From an uncultured Peptococcaceae bacterium (GTDB lineage Bacteria; Bacillota; Peptococcia; Peptococcales; Peptococcaceae), in assembly GCA_910585405.1 (NCBI GenBank), contig CAJUDO010000002.1, positions 129,601 through 193,600 of the forward strand: DNA of 64,000 bases, written 5' to 3'. The notes below the pieces were generated by a model that ran no database searches, had not been told where the DNA came from, and saw only the letters and a list, made by a program, of their open reading frames with translations. A program made the position numbers and the translations under genes. Shown here in pieces: positions 27,786 through 36,906 of the stretch (within the stretch, counting starts at the first letter, position 1; every line of letters begins with the position of its first letter).

Positions 27786-27939
27786 GCATTCTTAATTACT
27801 ATATGTTTTAATTAATCAAAATATAAAAACTAAAATATTATATGCATATTGACATGATAATTATAAATATTTATATTATTAAATTATAGTATAAATATCT
27901 AAGTAATATAAAAGCATAATTTTATCTTGTAAAAAATAT

Positions 27940-27968
27940 TTGACAAATAATGGTCTTTGTTTTAATAT
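27940..27968 (+). promoter_or_regulatory. Promoter of the SLH-hydrogenase operon
   Basis: TTGACA (27940-27945), a 17-nt spacer, TAATAT (27963-27968). The implied leader of about 145 nt contains small hairpins (GTTAG/CTAAC; CAAAGAA/TTCTTTG near 28033-28056) but no riboswitch class I recognise. Confidence 0.65.
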
Positions 27969-28121
27969 AAATCTGCAAGTAAGTTAGAAATGGCTAACAA
28001 AAAGAAGAATGCGTTTCTATTTACATGGATAAGGGAACAAAGAATCAGCCGGCTTTCTTTGTAGGCCTTTTTCAGAAAACGGAAACAAAAATTCAAAAAC
28101 AAAGGAGAAGTGCGAAGGAGT

Positions 28122-31100
28122 ATGAACGTAAAAAAGAAGAACAAAGGTAGAAAGATAATTGCATCGGTTCTGGCTGCTTCTATGGTGATGACATCTGTGC
28201 CAGCCTGGGCTGTGGCAGCTACTGATTTTCCGGATATGCCACAGAATTGGTCTACTGCGGCACTAAACAGAGCAGTAGAGGATGGTCTGCTGGCCGGAAT
28301 TGACGGCAAAATCTGCGCCGATGATTATCTGACCCGCGCTCAGATGGCTGCCATTATGGTGCGCGCTTTTGGCACAGAAACAAAATCAGATTTATCCGGT
28401 TACACCGACGTAGAAAGTACTGACTGGTATTATCAAGCCTTGTCTTCTGCGGTATCAATGGGCGTTTTGTCCGGTTATGACAACAAACTAAACCCAAATA
28501 GCAATATCACACGGCAGGAGGTATGCAGCGTGTTGGCACGCGCCTTTATGCTATCTGGCGGCAGTACCTCCAATCTAAATCAATTTGCGGATGCAAATAA
28601 AGTAGGCAGTTGGGCACAGGGCAGTATGGCCGCCATGGTCAACGCCGGCTATCTGCATGGAGATAACGGCAATCTGAGACCGACAGCATACATTACCAGA
28701 GCAGAGTTCGCTGCTATTATGTCCAATCTAGTGAGCAGCTATATCAAATCAGCTGGTATTGTGACCAGTGTGAACAAAGGTAATGTAGTCATCGGCACCG
28801 CTGGAGTGACCTTGTCCGGTGTGACAGTAGAAGGCGACCTGATTCTGGCTGATGGCATCGGGCTGGGTGATGTGACACTGGACAATGTCAAAGTAACGGG
28901 CCGTATCGTAGTGCGCGGCGGCGGTGATGTAAGCCTGACCGGTAACTCCAGCGCAAATACAGTCGCTGTAGCCAACCGCAACGGCAAGACCGCCCTTTCC
29001 GTAGAAAAAGGCACTTCTGTAAACAGCATTACCAGCAGCACCGCACTGAATGTAACAGGCTCCGGTAAAGTAGGCACTGTCACAGTGACTGCCGGTACCA
29101 GCAGCGTGGCAACACCAAACACTACAGTCAAAAATAATGGCGGTACTGTAACGGCTGCTGGTAAAGCAGTACCAAATGGCGCTACCGCTGTCATCAACAG
29201 CAACGCCACCAGTGCTACCGTTACAGGCAGCACTGCCGCATCCGGCGGCTCCAGCGGCTCCAGCAGTTCCAGCAGCTCATCCGGTGGAAGCTCTGGCGGA
29301 AGCAGCAGTACACAGGAAAAATCAGTCTATGCGCTGATGAATATTCCGTACGATGAGTTTTATGCAGCGGAAGTAAACGATGATATGACAGTAGATGCAG
29401 TGTCCTCCGCGACAAAAAATAAAACAAGAGCAGGGAACCTAGCCGGCGGTTCTTACCATGTGAATCCAGATGGAACCGATATCAGCGGTGTGACTTATCC
29501 TGTGAAGATGAGTAAATCTGTTTACCAAACGATACAAAACAAATACAAGCAGATACAGAACAGCGATTCTATTGACATTACTGTTAGTCTGCGAGGTAAA
29601 GAACAAACAACAACATACCAAGGCGCTGACAGCTTATTTGAAAATGAAAATTACGCTTATTACCTGCTGAATGATACGCCAGATGATTATAAAGAATTAA
29701 CTATCGGCAATGATGGTACAATGTCCTTTGGCAAAGCGCAAGGCGCTGTAACAACTGTTCAAAATGCCAATGTGGAAGTTGCCACTAATCCACGTCATAC
29801 TGACTATCAGCTAAACGTAGAAGGGCTGGATTTGGATGCGAGCAGCGATAAAGTATACGGTGTTGTATTGACCACAGCAGATGGCAAAAACTACGGGTTG
29901 CGCCATGTGGTAAATATCTGGCGGATTACAGAGCTGGGTTGGAATGCAGACGAAACCGGTTATGAAGATCTAGGCAGCAAGGATATCAGCAAAATCACAT
30001 ACTATACCAGCAAGGGCATTTATGAAGTGAATACAGATATAAATTTATCCCAAGACGCCGTATATGTATTGATGAATATTCCATATGATGAATTTTACAC
30101 CGCAGCTGGAATACGCAACAATAATTTCGATTATGACGCAATCAGCAGTGCAACCAACAAAGTAGGAAATTACGGTAAAGCCGGTGGTGCATATCATGAA
30201 GCAGCAACAGCTGAACTCGCAGCAGACGGCACTGTAACAGCGGTGGGCGGAGCGAATGGAGCAAAACTAAAAGGTGTGATCTGGCCGGTAAAAGTAAGCA
30301 GTGTTTCAACTTTAGAAAACTTAGGCGGCACAAAGATCACCGATGAGACAAAGAAAACAGTGGCAACTGTAGGAAGAGGTCAGACAAGTTCCACCGATTT
30401 AGTCAGCTATGAAACACTGATGGAAGCGCCAACCTATTCCTACTATATGCTGTCGGGAGCACCAGCCAGCTATCTGGAACTGACGGTAAACGGCACAACA
30501 GCAATGTTTAAAGCAGGAGAAGAGGCAGCAGAAGAAAAAACGGAAATAGAAACAACAACTGCCTATGGCACTAACTGGGGCGATGTACAATTGGGTCTGG
30601 CAGCAGCTGATGAGGCATCGGATAAGATCATCAATGCAGTTGTGGTCACAGCAAAAGATGAAAATGGTGAGGAAACAAAGGTGGGCATGGTTCACCTGTA
30701 TAATATCTGGTCTGCCAGTGATATTGCATGGCGTGCAGCCCAGACACCCGGCCTGGATGGGAAAACCATCACCAATATCCGGTATTATTGCAGTGTGAAA
30801 GATACAGACAATAGCGACAATGTAGCTCCTGCTTATGTGAATTATGTGTATGATTATCCGACCAATCTGGATATTTCAGCGATCTATACTGGTACAATGA
30901 CAGCCACTTTCAAAGACAGCAATACCATTACCATAGCAGGTCTGCCGACAGACGCAGAGAATGTGAAAGCAAAGGTATACCACACAACAGGCGGAAGAAA
31001 TCCGGTATATACCTATCTGACACCGCTGCAAGTAGATCCTTCTGATGATGATATTGATCCGATTACAGTAGATGTGGTAGACGGGGAAATCACTATTACA

Positions 31101-31511
31101 CTGGGCTCTGTGACAAACGAGGCAGGAACAACGGTAGAATATGGCCAACCTGTACATGGAACGGAGTATACCATTGAATTGAGCAGTGACAACTGGATCA
31201 TAAACAAGATTACAGCTGTTTATGAAGATGACAGTGTTGGAGGCATCAAGAAAACAGGAGAGGCAACGGTAGAATCGTTTGACTATACGGCAAAGGTAAA
31301 AGTGACTATTGATGAGGACGGAAAAATTGTCACTGTTATGGATAATGGCACAGAGCCGGGCAACAATAGCAGTTTCTGGACCAGCGCGAAAGGCATCTTT
31401 GAAAAATTAGTGGGCAAGACAGCATCAGAAGTAGATGCTGTAGATGCTGTCAGTGGCGCAACACTTAGCTCCAATGCAATCAAGGAAGCGGTGAAAAATG
31501 CGTTGAATTGA
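28122..31511 (+). CDS. SLH-anchored surface protein with C-terminal FMN-attachment motif
   Basis: The exported protein has about 1,129 residues. In order: signal peptide (residues 1-35, ending PAWAVAA), three SLH repeats (about 36-210) for cell-wall binding, a repetitive beta region, a Ser/Gly linker (about 370-395), two large repeats each with LMNIPYDEFY followed by DAVSSAT or DAISSAT, beta domains, and an FMN-binding-like tail with VDAVSGATLSSNAI. Thr at about 1114 fits the ApbE flavinylation site DxxSGAT. The internal SSAT copies lack the Gly and may be inactive. It is divergent from apbE and precedes an exported hydrogenase. A GTG at 28110 is an alternative start. Confidence 0.88.
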   Translation: MNVKKKNKGRKIIASVLAASMVMTSVPAWAVAATDFPDMPQNWSTAALNRAVEDGLLAGIDGKICADDYLTRAQMAAIMVRAFGTETKSDLSGYTDVESTDWYYQALSSAVSMGVLSGYDNKLNPNSNITRQEVCSVLARAFMLSGGSTSNLNQFADANKVGSWAQGSMAAMVNAGYLHGDNGNLRPTAYITRAEFAAIMSNLVSSYIKSAGIVTSVNKGNVVIGTAGVTLSGVTVEGDLILADGIGLGDVTLDNVKVTGRIVVRGGGDVSLTGNSSANTVAVANRNGKTALSVEKGTSVNSITSSTALNVTGSGKVGTVTVTAGTSSVATPNTTVKNNGGTVTAAGKAVPNGATAVINSNATSATVTGSTAASGGSSGSSSSSSSSGGSSGGSSSTQEKSVYALMNIPYDEFYAAEVNDDMTVDAVSSATKNKTRAGNLAGGSYHVNPDGTDISGVTYPVKMSKSVYQTIQNKYKQIQNSDSIDITVSLRGKEQTTTYQGADSLFENENYAYYLLNDTPDDYKELTIGNDGTMSFGKAQGAVTTVQNANVEVATNPRHTDYQLNVEGLDLDASSDKVYGVVLTTADGKNYGLRHVVNIWRITELGWNADETGYEDLGSKDISKITYYTSKGIYEVNTDINLSQDAVYVLMNIPYDEFYTAAGIRNNNFDYDAISSATNKVGNYGKAGGAYHEAATAELAADGTVTAVGGANGAKLKGVIWPVKVSSVSTLENLGGTKITDETKKTVATVGRGQTSSTDLVSYETLMEAPTYSYYMLSGAPASYLELTVNGTTAMFKAGEEAAEEKTEIETTTAYGTNWGDVQLGLAAADEASDKIINAVVVTAKDENGEETKVGMVHLYNIWSASDIAWRAAQTPGLDGKTITNIRYYCSVKDTDNSDNVAPAYVNYVYDYPTNLDISAIYTGTMTATFKDSNTITIAGLPTDAENVKAKVYHTTGGRNPVYTYLTPLQVDPSDDDIDPITVDVVDGEITITLGSVTNEAGTTVEYGQPVHGTEYTIELSSDNWIINKITAVYEDDSVGGIKKTGEATVESFDYTAKVKVTIDEDGKIVTVMDNGTEPGNNSSFWTSAKGIFEKLVGKTASEVDAVDAVSGATLSSNAIKEAVKNALN

Positions 31512-31532
31512 CAGGGTGAGCAGTCGCTCAGC

Positions 31533-32675
31533 ATGCCAGTCATCACAGTAGCACAGCGGGAAGCCTATGAATCGGCGGAGATTTCTGTCTCTGCCGATTC
31601 CGGCTGTCAGCTGTATTATACCATTGATGGCTCGGAGCCAACGGCTGAGAACACTGCCATAAATTCTAACACCCTGCACCTGGAGCCGACAGGCCAAGAT
31701 GAGACAATTTTATTAAAGGTGATTGCCACCAAAGGCGATAAAAAATCAGAAGCAGCCAGCACTACACTCCCTTTCCGACGGGAACGTCAGGTAACGCTGC
31801 AGGTTAGTCGGGAAGCTGCCCGTTATGACAATGACGACAATGTCCTTGTCGCGGTCAATGCCGATGATGCAGAGATTTTATACACCATAGACTATCTGGA
31901 CAACCAGAAACAGGGCACCATCCGGGATGTCAGAACGGGTATATCTATAACGGAAAACATTGGCCTGCCATTCAGTCAGTATGCAAATGGCGGCACACTG
32001 GTGCTGCAGGCAATCGCCATAGTAGATGGAGTGGTTGCCTCTCCAGCGGCTCGCTTAGACTTTGCTTTTGCCGCAAAAAATGATAATGCCTTTGTAGTGG
32101 ACGGTATCAGCTATAGTCTGTTCGATGATGCTCTGCAGGCTATTGAAGATAGCACAGAAAATATTTTATATCTGCAAAAGGATGTGGAGCTGGGCAGTGA
32201 TGTGTTGTTCCCCAACAAGGCCATCACCATCGCATCTACCGGCTCTGGCCTGCAATACCGTTTTCATGCAGACAGCATACAGCTACAGCAGGATATCACT
32301 TTCTGCAATCTGCAATATGATATCGGCAATCTGTATGCCAACGGGCACAATATAACGCTCACGGAGGATGTGACAGCACCTTTTTCGTTATTAGGACATC
32401 GTATATTTGCCGGCTGCCCTTATGCAGAAGGAGTACCGTTCATAACAACTGCAGAGTTGGTTGAGCTAACTATCGGCGGTAATGGCAACTACACTATTTA
32501 CGGCAGCGGCGCAGTGGGCACAAGCCTTACAGGCAATGTCCGCATTACTGCCAACGGCATCACCGGCAAGGCGGCCCGGGCTATCTGGGGCAGTACAGTA
32601 AATGGTACCGTTGTCTTAAATGAAACAGAATTGAACGACAATATACAAGTAGAACTGGGGGGTGACGGTCAGTGA
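31533..32675 (+). CDS. Chitobiase-C-like beta protein of unknown role
   Basis: The 380-residue protein begins with an Ig-like CHB_HEX_C-type repeat (YYTIDGSEPTAENTA), repeats a similar motif (ILYTIDYLDNQKQ), and continues as a beta-rich, Asn/Gly-rich domain resembling surface proteins. It has no signal peptide or anchor, although both neighbours are exported. It starts 21 nt after the SLH gene without a strong ribosome site, and its stop overlaps the GTG of the hydrogenase gene, so it is translationally coupled to that gene. It could be a secreted partner whose N-terminus was lost, a detached part of the SLH protein, or an intracellular factor. Confidence 0.65.
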   Translation: MPVITVAQREAYESAEISVSADSGCQLYYTIDGSEPTAENTAINSNTLHLEPTGQDETILLKVIATKGDKKSEAASTTLPFRRERQVTLQVSREAARYDNDDNVLVAVNADDAEILYTIDYLDNQKQGTIRDVRTGISITENIGLPFSQYANGGTLVLQAIAIVDGVVASPAARLDFAFAAKNDNAFVVDGISYSLFDDALQAIEDSTENILYLQKDVELGSDVLFPNKAITIASTGSGLQYRFHADSIQLQQDITFCNLQYDIGNLYANGHNITLTEDVTAPFSLLGHRIFAGCPYAEGVPFITTAELVELTIGGNGNYTIYGSGAVGTSLTGNVRITANGITGKAARAIWGSTVNGTVVLNETELNDNIQVELGGDGQ

Positions 32676-34054
32676 AAACAGATAATGCAAAAAACCATAC
32701 AGAAAAAAGCTTGTGTACAACTATGTCCCGCCGCACCTTTTTAAAATCAGCAGCCTTTGGAGCGGCAGCCTTTACTGCAGCGGCAGCTATGGAACAGCCC
32801 TTGCTGGCCGCCACCGTAGGTCAGAGTGCAGCTGCCTTTGGCAATGGAGCCATTCAGTTCCATCCCGAAAGCTGCATCGGCTGTGGAAAATGCGTGGAAG
32901 CCTGTACCAGCCAGGGATTGAATGTGTTGGAACTGTTCGCGGGAAAATCCAGCAGTGATGACTTGAATGACTGTATTGGCTGTGGTCAGTGTACCAGGGT
33001 TTGTCCTGCCAGAGCGCTCACTGAACAGGATGGGCTTACAGCAGTGCAAACGGCGCTGAATTCCGACCGTACAATCGTCTGGCAATTCGCCCCCTCAGTA
33101 CAGCACATTGCCGGCGAGCTTTTCGGCCTGCCATCCGGACAGGATGTATCGGCAAAGCTGGCGGCAGCAGTACACCTGCTGGGCGGTATTGCCTACCGTA
33201 CTGATTGCGGAGCCGATTTTACCATTATGGAGGAAGCAGCAGAGTTGGTGGAACGGCTGCAGCATGGAGGCCCATTGCCGCTAATCACATCCTGCTGCCC
33301 CGGTTGGATCAATTATGCCCAGCAGAATCATCCTGATTTGATTGATCAAAATATTTCCAGCTGTAAATCGCCGATGGAAATGCTGGCGGCACTGGTAAAG
33401 CAGAAGCACACAGACTGCTATCATGTAGCGGTAATGCCCTGTACCGCAAAAAAAATAGAGGCAAGTCGCACCGTGATGCAGAATGCGGTAGATCAGGTGC
33501 TGACTGTTCGCGAGTTTGGTCGTCTGCTGGAAGCGAGACATATCAATCTAGCTGTACTGCAAGACGACAGCTTCGATGTACTGTTTGATGAAAACAGCGG
33601 CGCCGGACGCATTTTTGGCGTTACCGGCGGTGTGATGGAGGCTGCTTTGCGCACAGCTTATCAAATGCTGACGGGAAAACCGCTGCAGCAGGCAGAAATT
33701 TCTGCACTGCGAGGCAACGAAGGTGTGCGGACAGCCGAAGTGCAAATTCATAACCAGATTATTCGGGTGGCCATTGTCAATGGCATTGCCAATGCAGAAA
33801 CCGTGTTGCCAAATATGCAGCAGTATCATTTCATTGAGGTAATGGCCTGCCCCGGTGGTTGTGCTGGAGGGGGCGGAACACCATCGGTAAGCGGTACAGT
33901 AATGGCCCGCCAGAATGGAATGTATGCCGCTGACCGCATCAGTAAAATACGCCGTTCCCATGAGAATACCGACGTACAAAAATGGTATGAAGAAAAATCA
34001 CTACAGCCCGGTAGCGCAGATATTCTGCATGTGAAATACAAAACCAACTTATAA
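32672..34054 (+). CDS. Tat-exported single-subunit [FeFe]-hydrogenase
   Basis: The 460-residue protein is a catalytic-type [FeFe]-hydrogenase. A twin-arginine signal (SRRTFLKSAAFGAAA, residues 19-33) implies export of the folded enzyme. Two [4Fe-4S] motifs follow (CIGCGKCVEAC at 68-78; CIGCGQCTRVC at 101-111). All three H-cluster motifs are intact: TSCCPGW (208/209), MPCTAKKIE (257) and EVMACPGGCAGGGGTP (393/397). GTG start overlapping the previous stop, with GGGGGTGA upstream. The context (ApbE, flavinylated SLH protein) suggests electron exchange between H2 and surface flavins. Maturases HydEFG are not in the window. Confidence 0.94.
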   Translation: MKTDNAKNHTEKSLCTTMSRRTFLKSAAFGAAAFTAAAAMEQPLLAATVGQSAAAFGNGAIQFHPESCIGCGKCVEACTSQGLNVLELFAGKSSSDDLNDCIGCGQCTRVCPARALTEQDGLTAVQTALNSDRTIVWQFAPSVQHIAGELFGLPSGQDVSAKLAAAVHLLGGIAYRTDCGADFTIMEEAAELVERLQHGGPLPLITSCCPGWINYAQQNHPDLIDQNISSCKSPMEMLAALVKQKHTDCYHVAVMPCTAKKIEASRTVMQNAVDQVLTVREFGRLLEARHINLAVLQDDSFDVLFDENSGAGRIFGVTGGVMEAALRTAYQMLTGKPLQQAEISALRGNEGVRTAEVQIHNQIIRVAIVNGIANAETVLPNMQQYHFIEVMACPGGCAGGGGTPSVSGTVMARQNGMYAADRISKIRRSHENTDVQKWYEEKSLQPGSADILHVKYKTNL

Positions 34055-34186
34055 CCCAATTTTCTGAAATATTTTCCGCCCTCAATATTTTTATAAATAT
34101 ATTTCAGGCCATCAAAGCATTTAACAAATTAAAAATATCCTTTTTCTCGTCATGAAATACCCCTATATCTCACCAAACAAAAAATG

Positions 34187-34228
34187 GCCCCATATCAGGC
34201 ACACTCAAAATTGTGCCTGATATGGGGC
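34187..34228 (-). terminator. Terminator of ung (right repeat of cassette B)
   Basis: GCCCCATATCAGGCAC (34187-34202) pairs perfectly with GTGCCTGATATGGGGC (34213-34228), followed on the minus strand by CATTTTTTG. It resembles the hairpin at 25475-25520. The preceding 130 bases after the hydrogenase gene hold nothing recognisable. Confidence 0.9.
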
Positions 34229-34271
34229 TGTATTCTTACTTCATCTTTGCATTTCTAATTTCATTCTCTTT

Positions 34272-34949
34272 TTAAATATTCGGAATCTGCCAGTCAATCG
34301 GCGTTTTTCCCATCTGCTCCAACAGCGCGTTGGCACGGCTAAAAGGTTTGCTCCCGAAAAAGCCATTGTATGCTGACAACGGGCTGGGATGCACCGATTC
34401 AATAATATGATGCCGCGACGTGTCAATGTATTTTTTCTTGCTGCGGGCATTCCCACCCCACAAAATGAAAATCACCGGATCCTCCCGCTCATTCAACACT
34501 TGAATCACACGGTCGGTAAATATTTCCCAGCCAATTTTCTGATGAGAATTGGCTCTGTTAGCAATTACTGTAAGGGAAGTGTTCAGCAGCAAAACACCCT
34601 GGTCAGCCCAAGATTTCAAATATCCGTTGTTTGGGATATAGCAGCCCAAATCATCCTGCAGTTCTTTGTAAATATTGAGCAAAGACGGCGGTATTGCCAC
34701 GCCAGGCTGTACAGAAAAACTCAGCCCATGGGCCTGCTGCGGACCGTGATAAGGGTCCTGTCCCAAAATCACGACCTTCACATCAGGATAATCCGTATAG
34801 TGCAATGCATTGAAAATGTCATACATATCAGGATAAATTGTTTTCGTTCTGTATTCCTCCGCCAGAAATTTACGCAATTTTTGATAATATTCCTTCTCAA
34901 ATTCTTCGTTCAAATAGTTTGCCCAAGTGTTTTTTAAGATCTCTGCCAT
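34272..34949 (-). CDS. ung: Uracil-DNA glycosylase, family 1
   Basis: Removes uracil from DNA as the first step of base excision repair. The 225-residue protein has the water-activating motif GQDPYHGP, the uracil-binding stretch LLNTSLTV and the DNA-intercalation motif HPSPLSAYNGFFG. The open frame extends to 35039, but ATG 34949 has GGAGGGA 6 nt upstream and gives the family length. The last 12 codons plus downstream sequence are duplicated at 25531-25592, making this gene the right-hand target of cassette B. Confidence 0.95.
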   Translation of the reverse strand: MAEILKNTWANYLNEEFEKEYYQKLRKFLAEEYRTKTIYPDMYDIFNALHYTDYPDVKVVILGQDPYHGPQQAHGLSFSVQPGVAIPPSLLNIYKELQDDLGCYIPNNGYLKSWADQGVLLLNTSLTVIANRANSHQKIGWEIFTDRVIQVLNEREDPVIFILWGGNARSKKKYIDTSRHHIIESVHPSPLSAYNGFFGSKPFSRANALLEQMGKTPIDWQIPNI

Positions 34950-35089
34950 GTCCGTCCCTCCAGAACTTCCTTTGTGAATTGCAAGCCTTCGTTCATTTGA
35001 AATAACTATATCACAATTTTTCAGCTCTGTCATCCACAATAAAAATTTCTTGAGTTTCCACAGTTTTTATATGCGAAAAAAATCGCAAA

Positions 35090-35105
35090 TGTTTCACGTG
35101 AAACA
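35090..35105. other. parS centromere-like site
   Basis: TGTTTCACGTGAAACA is an exact match to the ParB (Spo0J) binding palindrome of Bacillota. Such sites cluster near oriC and load ParB for chromosome segregation. It lies in the non-coding region upstream of ung. Confidence 0.85.
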
Positions 35106-35107
35106 TT

Positions 35108-35227
35108 TTAAGAAACGGTAACAAAAATTTTTGTATCCTCTAATTTCTGCCGAGAATGCGCAAGCAAGAAGTTCATTCCCAACCGTTTTCTTCGCTGCAG
35201 TTTGAAGATTACAGAATCATACAGCAT
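35108..35227 (-). CDS. Possible small basic protein upstream of ung
   Basis: A 39-codon frame starts ATG at 35227 with AGAGGTG about 7 nt upstream and encodes a basic peptide (MLYDSVIFKLQRRKRLGMNF and further). It has no recognised homologue. The ribosome site lies inside a hairpin that would hide it. It may be a leader peptide or chance; it abuts the parS site at its 3' end. Confidence 0.3.
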   Translation of the reverse strand: MLYDSVIFKLQRRKRLGMNFLLAHSRQKLEDTKIFVTVS

Positions 35228-35330
35228 AAAAATACACCTCTCTTCCATAACCCGCACCTGCCTGCCAGGAGAATACTTTACTTCGCCTGACAAAAGGAAC
35301 GTTGTTCAAAGAAACGAGGTGTATTTTTTA
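35225..35330 (-). promoter_or_regulatory. Structured leader with a hidden ribosome site
   Basis: AAAAATACACCTC and GAGGTGTATTTTT form a perfect 13-bp stem enclosing about 75 nt. The 3' arm contains the AGAGGTG ribosome site of the small frame at 35227. The element could equally be the terminator of the ABC permease gene that ends at 35375, since T residues follow the stem. No known riboswitch class is apparent. Confidence 0.45.
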
Positions 35331-35374
35331 TCGGCAATTTTCCTACCGCATCTTCTCTTGAAGGCTCTGTTCAA

Positions 35375-36214
35375 CTACAAATTTAATTTCTTTCTCATCA
35401 GCCATACCGTCGCGGCAAAGCAGACAATACATTGTACCACTGTAAAGGTTATATCAATCCACATCATTACATTATATATATTCCAGAAATCATAGGATGT
35501 AACGGTATGCATCAAATCAAGTCCAAACAGTTGGAAAAGCATTGTTTCAATTAAACTGAATCCCCAGTTCAACAAGAAAAACAGTACCACTGCAATCACC
35601 ACACGATGCTTGTTGAACTGCTCCATTTGTGCGATCATGATACTCAAGTATACCAGCAATACAAAGGCTACCATATTACTGAAGCCGCTCAAGCCAGTGG
35701 AAATGATATATCCTAAAGGATGCCATTCCGCCCATGTATATTGTATCGCCTGCCAAACATCATGCCATTCCACTGTCATCCAATTAATATTTAACAACAC
35801 ACTGGGTGCTCCAATAATCACAGCAGACAAGCCCATTATAACGGTGCCGAACAAAATCCACAAAATCCCAGCCAGCAGCTTGCTGCTCAATAGCTGCACA
35901 TGAGTAACTGGCAGTGTAAACATCAAATACCCTTCATCTCCAATCAGACTCTTGTTGAACCGCTGGATAACAATCATTGCCGTCAAAACCACAATCGCCA
36001 CACATAAGCAGAAAAACAGTAAAAACACAAAGCCACTGAAGATCTCAGAATGTCTCGCATTTGTTGCTACATTTTCAAATATCCCTGTATTCGTATGAAT
36101 CCAACTGGTTAGCGTAAAGCTGCATACGGCCGCCACCAACAATGTCCCGATATATAACGGCAATAACGTACGTGCCGATGCTTTCATCTCGTATTTCAAT
36201 AATTTTCCTAGCAT
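35375..36214 (-). CDS. ABC-2 type transporter permease
   Basis: The 279-residue membrane protein has six predicted helices (first near residues 17-40, last near 255-272) and a large external loop after the first. It is the partner of the ATPase gene just upstream, with which it overlaps by 7 nt. GGGAGG lies 7 nt before ATG 36214. With the GntR gene it forms the usual YtrA-like three-gene exporter operon, typically linked to cell-envelope stress. The substrate is unknown. Confidence 0.85.
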   Translation of the reverse strand: MLGKLLKYEMKASARTLLPLYIGTLLVAAVCSFTLTSWIHTNTGIFENVATNARHSEIFSGFVFLLFFCLCVAIVVLTAMIVIQRFNKSLIGDEGYLMFTLPVTHVQLLSSKLLAGILWILFGTVIMGLSAVIIGAPSVLLNINWMTVEWHDVWQAIQYTWAEWHPLGYIISTGLSGFSNMVAFVLLVYLSIMIAQMEQFNKHRVVIAVVLFFLLNWGFSLIETMLFQLFGLDLMHTVTSYDFWNIYNVMMWIDITFTVVQCIVCFAATVWLMRKKLNL

Positions 36215-36906
36215 TTGAATACCTCCCGAAACAAACTATCAATGGATTTGCCATATTCAGCTCGAATATCATCTACTGCACCCTGCAGCACAATTCTACC
36301 ATTTTGTAAAAATAACACTTCATCCAATACTTTTTCAATATCTGTAATCAAATGCGTAGAAATCAAAATAGAGCTATCCTCTGCATAATTTTTAAGAATC
36401 GTCTGCAGGATATAATCCCGTGCAGCCGGATCCACACCGGCAATAGGTTCGTCCAACACATACAGCTTTGCACGCCGCGCCATAATCAGTACCAGCTGTA
36501 CCTTCTCTAGTGTCCCCTTGGATAGGGTTTTCAATCGCGCTGTCTTTTCAATATTCAGGCTTTGCAGCATATCTTCCGCCCGTTTGCGGTCAAAATCAGC
36601 ATAAAAATCCTCAAACAGCTTGAATGCATCTTCTACCTTCATCCAATCACTAAGATAATTGCGGTCGGGCAGATAAGAAATTATTTTTTTGCTGGCAACA
36701 CCGGGCGCCTGCCCCTCTATACGCACCGCCCCTGATGTGGGCTGCAGCAAATCATTTATAATTTTAATCGTTGTAGATTTTCCGCTGCCATTGGGTCCCA
36801 GCAAGCCATAAATCTTCCCCGGCTCTATGGTAAAGCTCACATCATCCAGCACTTTTTTGCTGCCATAGTTCTTCGTCACAAGTTCAAACTCCACTAATGC
36901 TGCCAT
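36208..36906 (-). CDS. ABC transporter ATP-binding protein
   Basis: The 232-residue ATPase has Walker A GPNGSGKST (near 36-44), signature LSKGTLEKVQL, Walker B LYVLDEPIAGVDP and a switch His in STHL. It powers the adjacent permease. ATG 36906 (MAALVEFELV) is preceded by GAGGAG at 10 nt and overlaps the GntR gene; an upstream in-frame ATG at 36924 is less likely. It is the second gene of the GntR-ATPase-permease operon. Confidence 0.92.
   Translation of the reverse strand: MAALVEFELVTKNYGSKKVLDDVSFTIEPGKIYGLLGPNGSGKSTTIKIINDLLQPTSGAVRIEGQAPGVASKKIISYLPDRNYLSDWMKVEDAFKLFEDFYADFDRKRAEDMLQSLNIEKTARLKTLSKGTLEKVQLVLIMARRAKLYVLDEPIAGVDPAARDYILQTILKNYAEDSSILISTHLITDIEKVLDEVLFLQNGRIVLQGAVDDIRAEYGKSIDSLFREVFKC

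Noticed and set aside
27720..27880. Fur-box-like ATAATTATTA motifs in the apbE divergent region
   Set aside because: The region is so AT-rich that such motifs are expected by chance; no clear 19-bp dyad was found.
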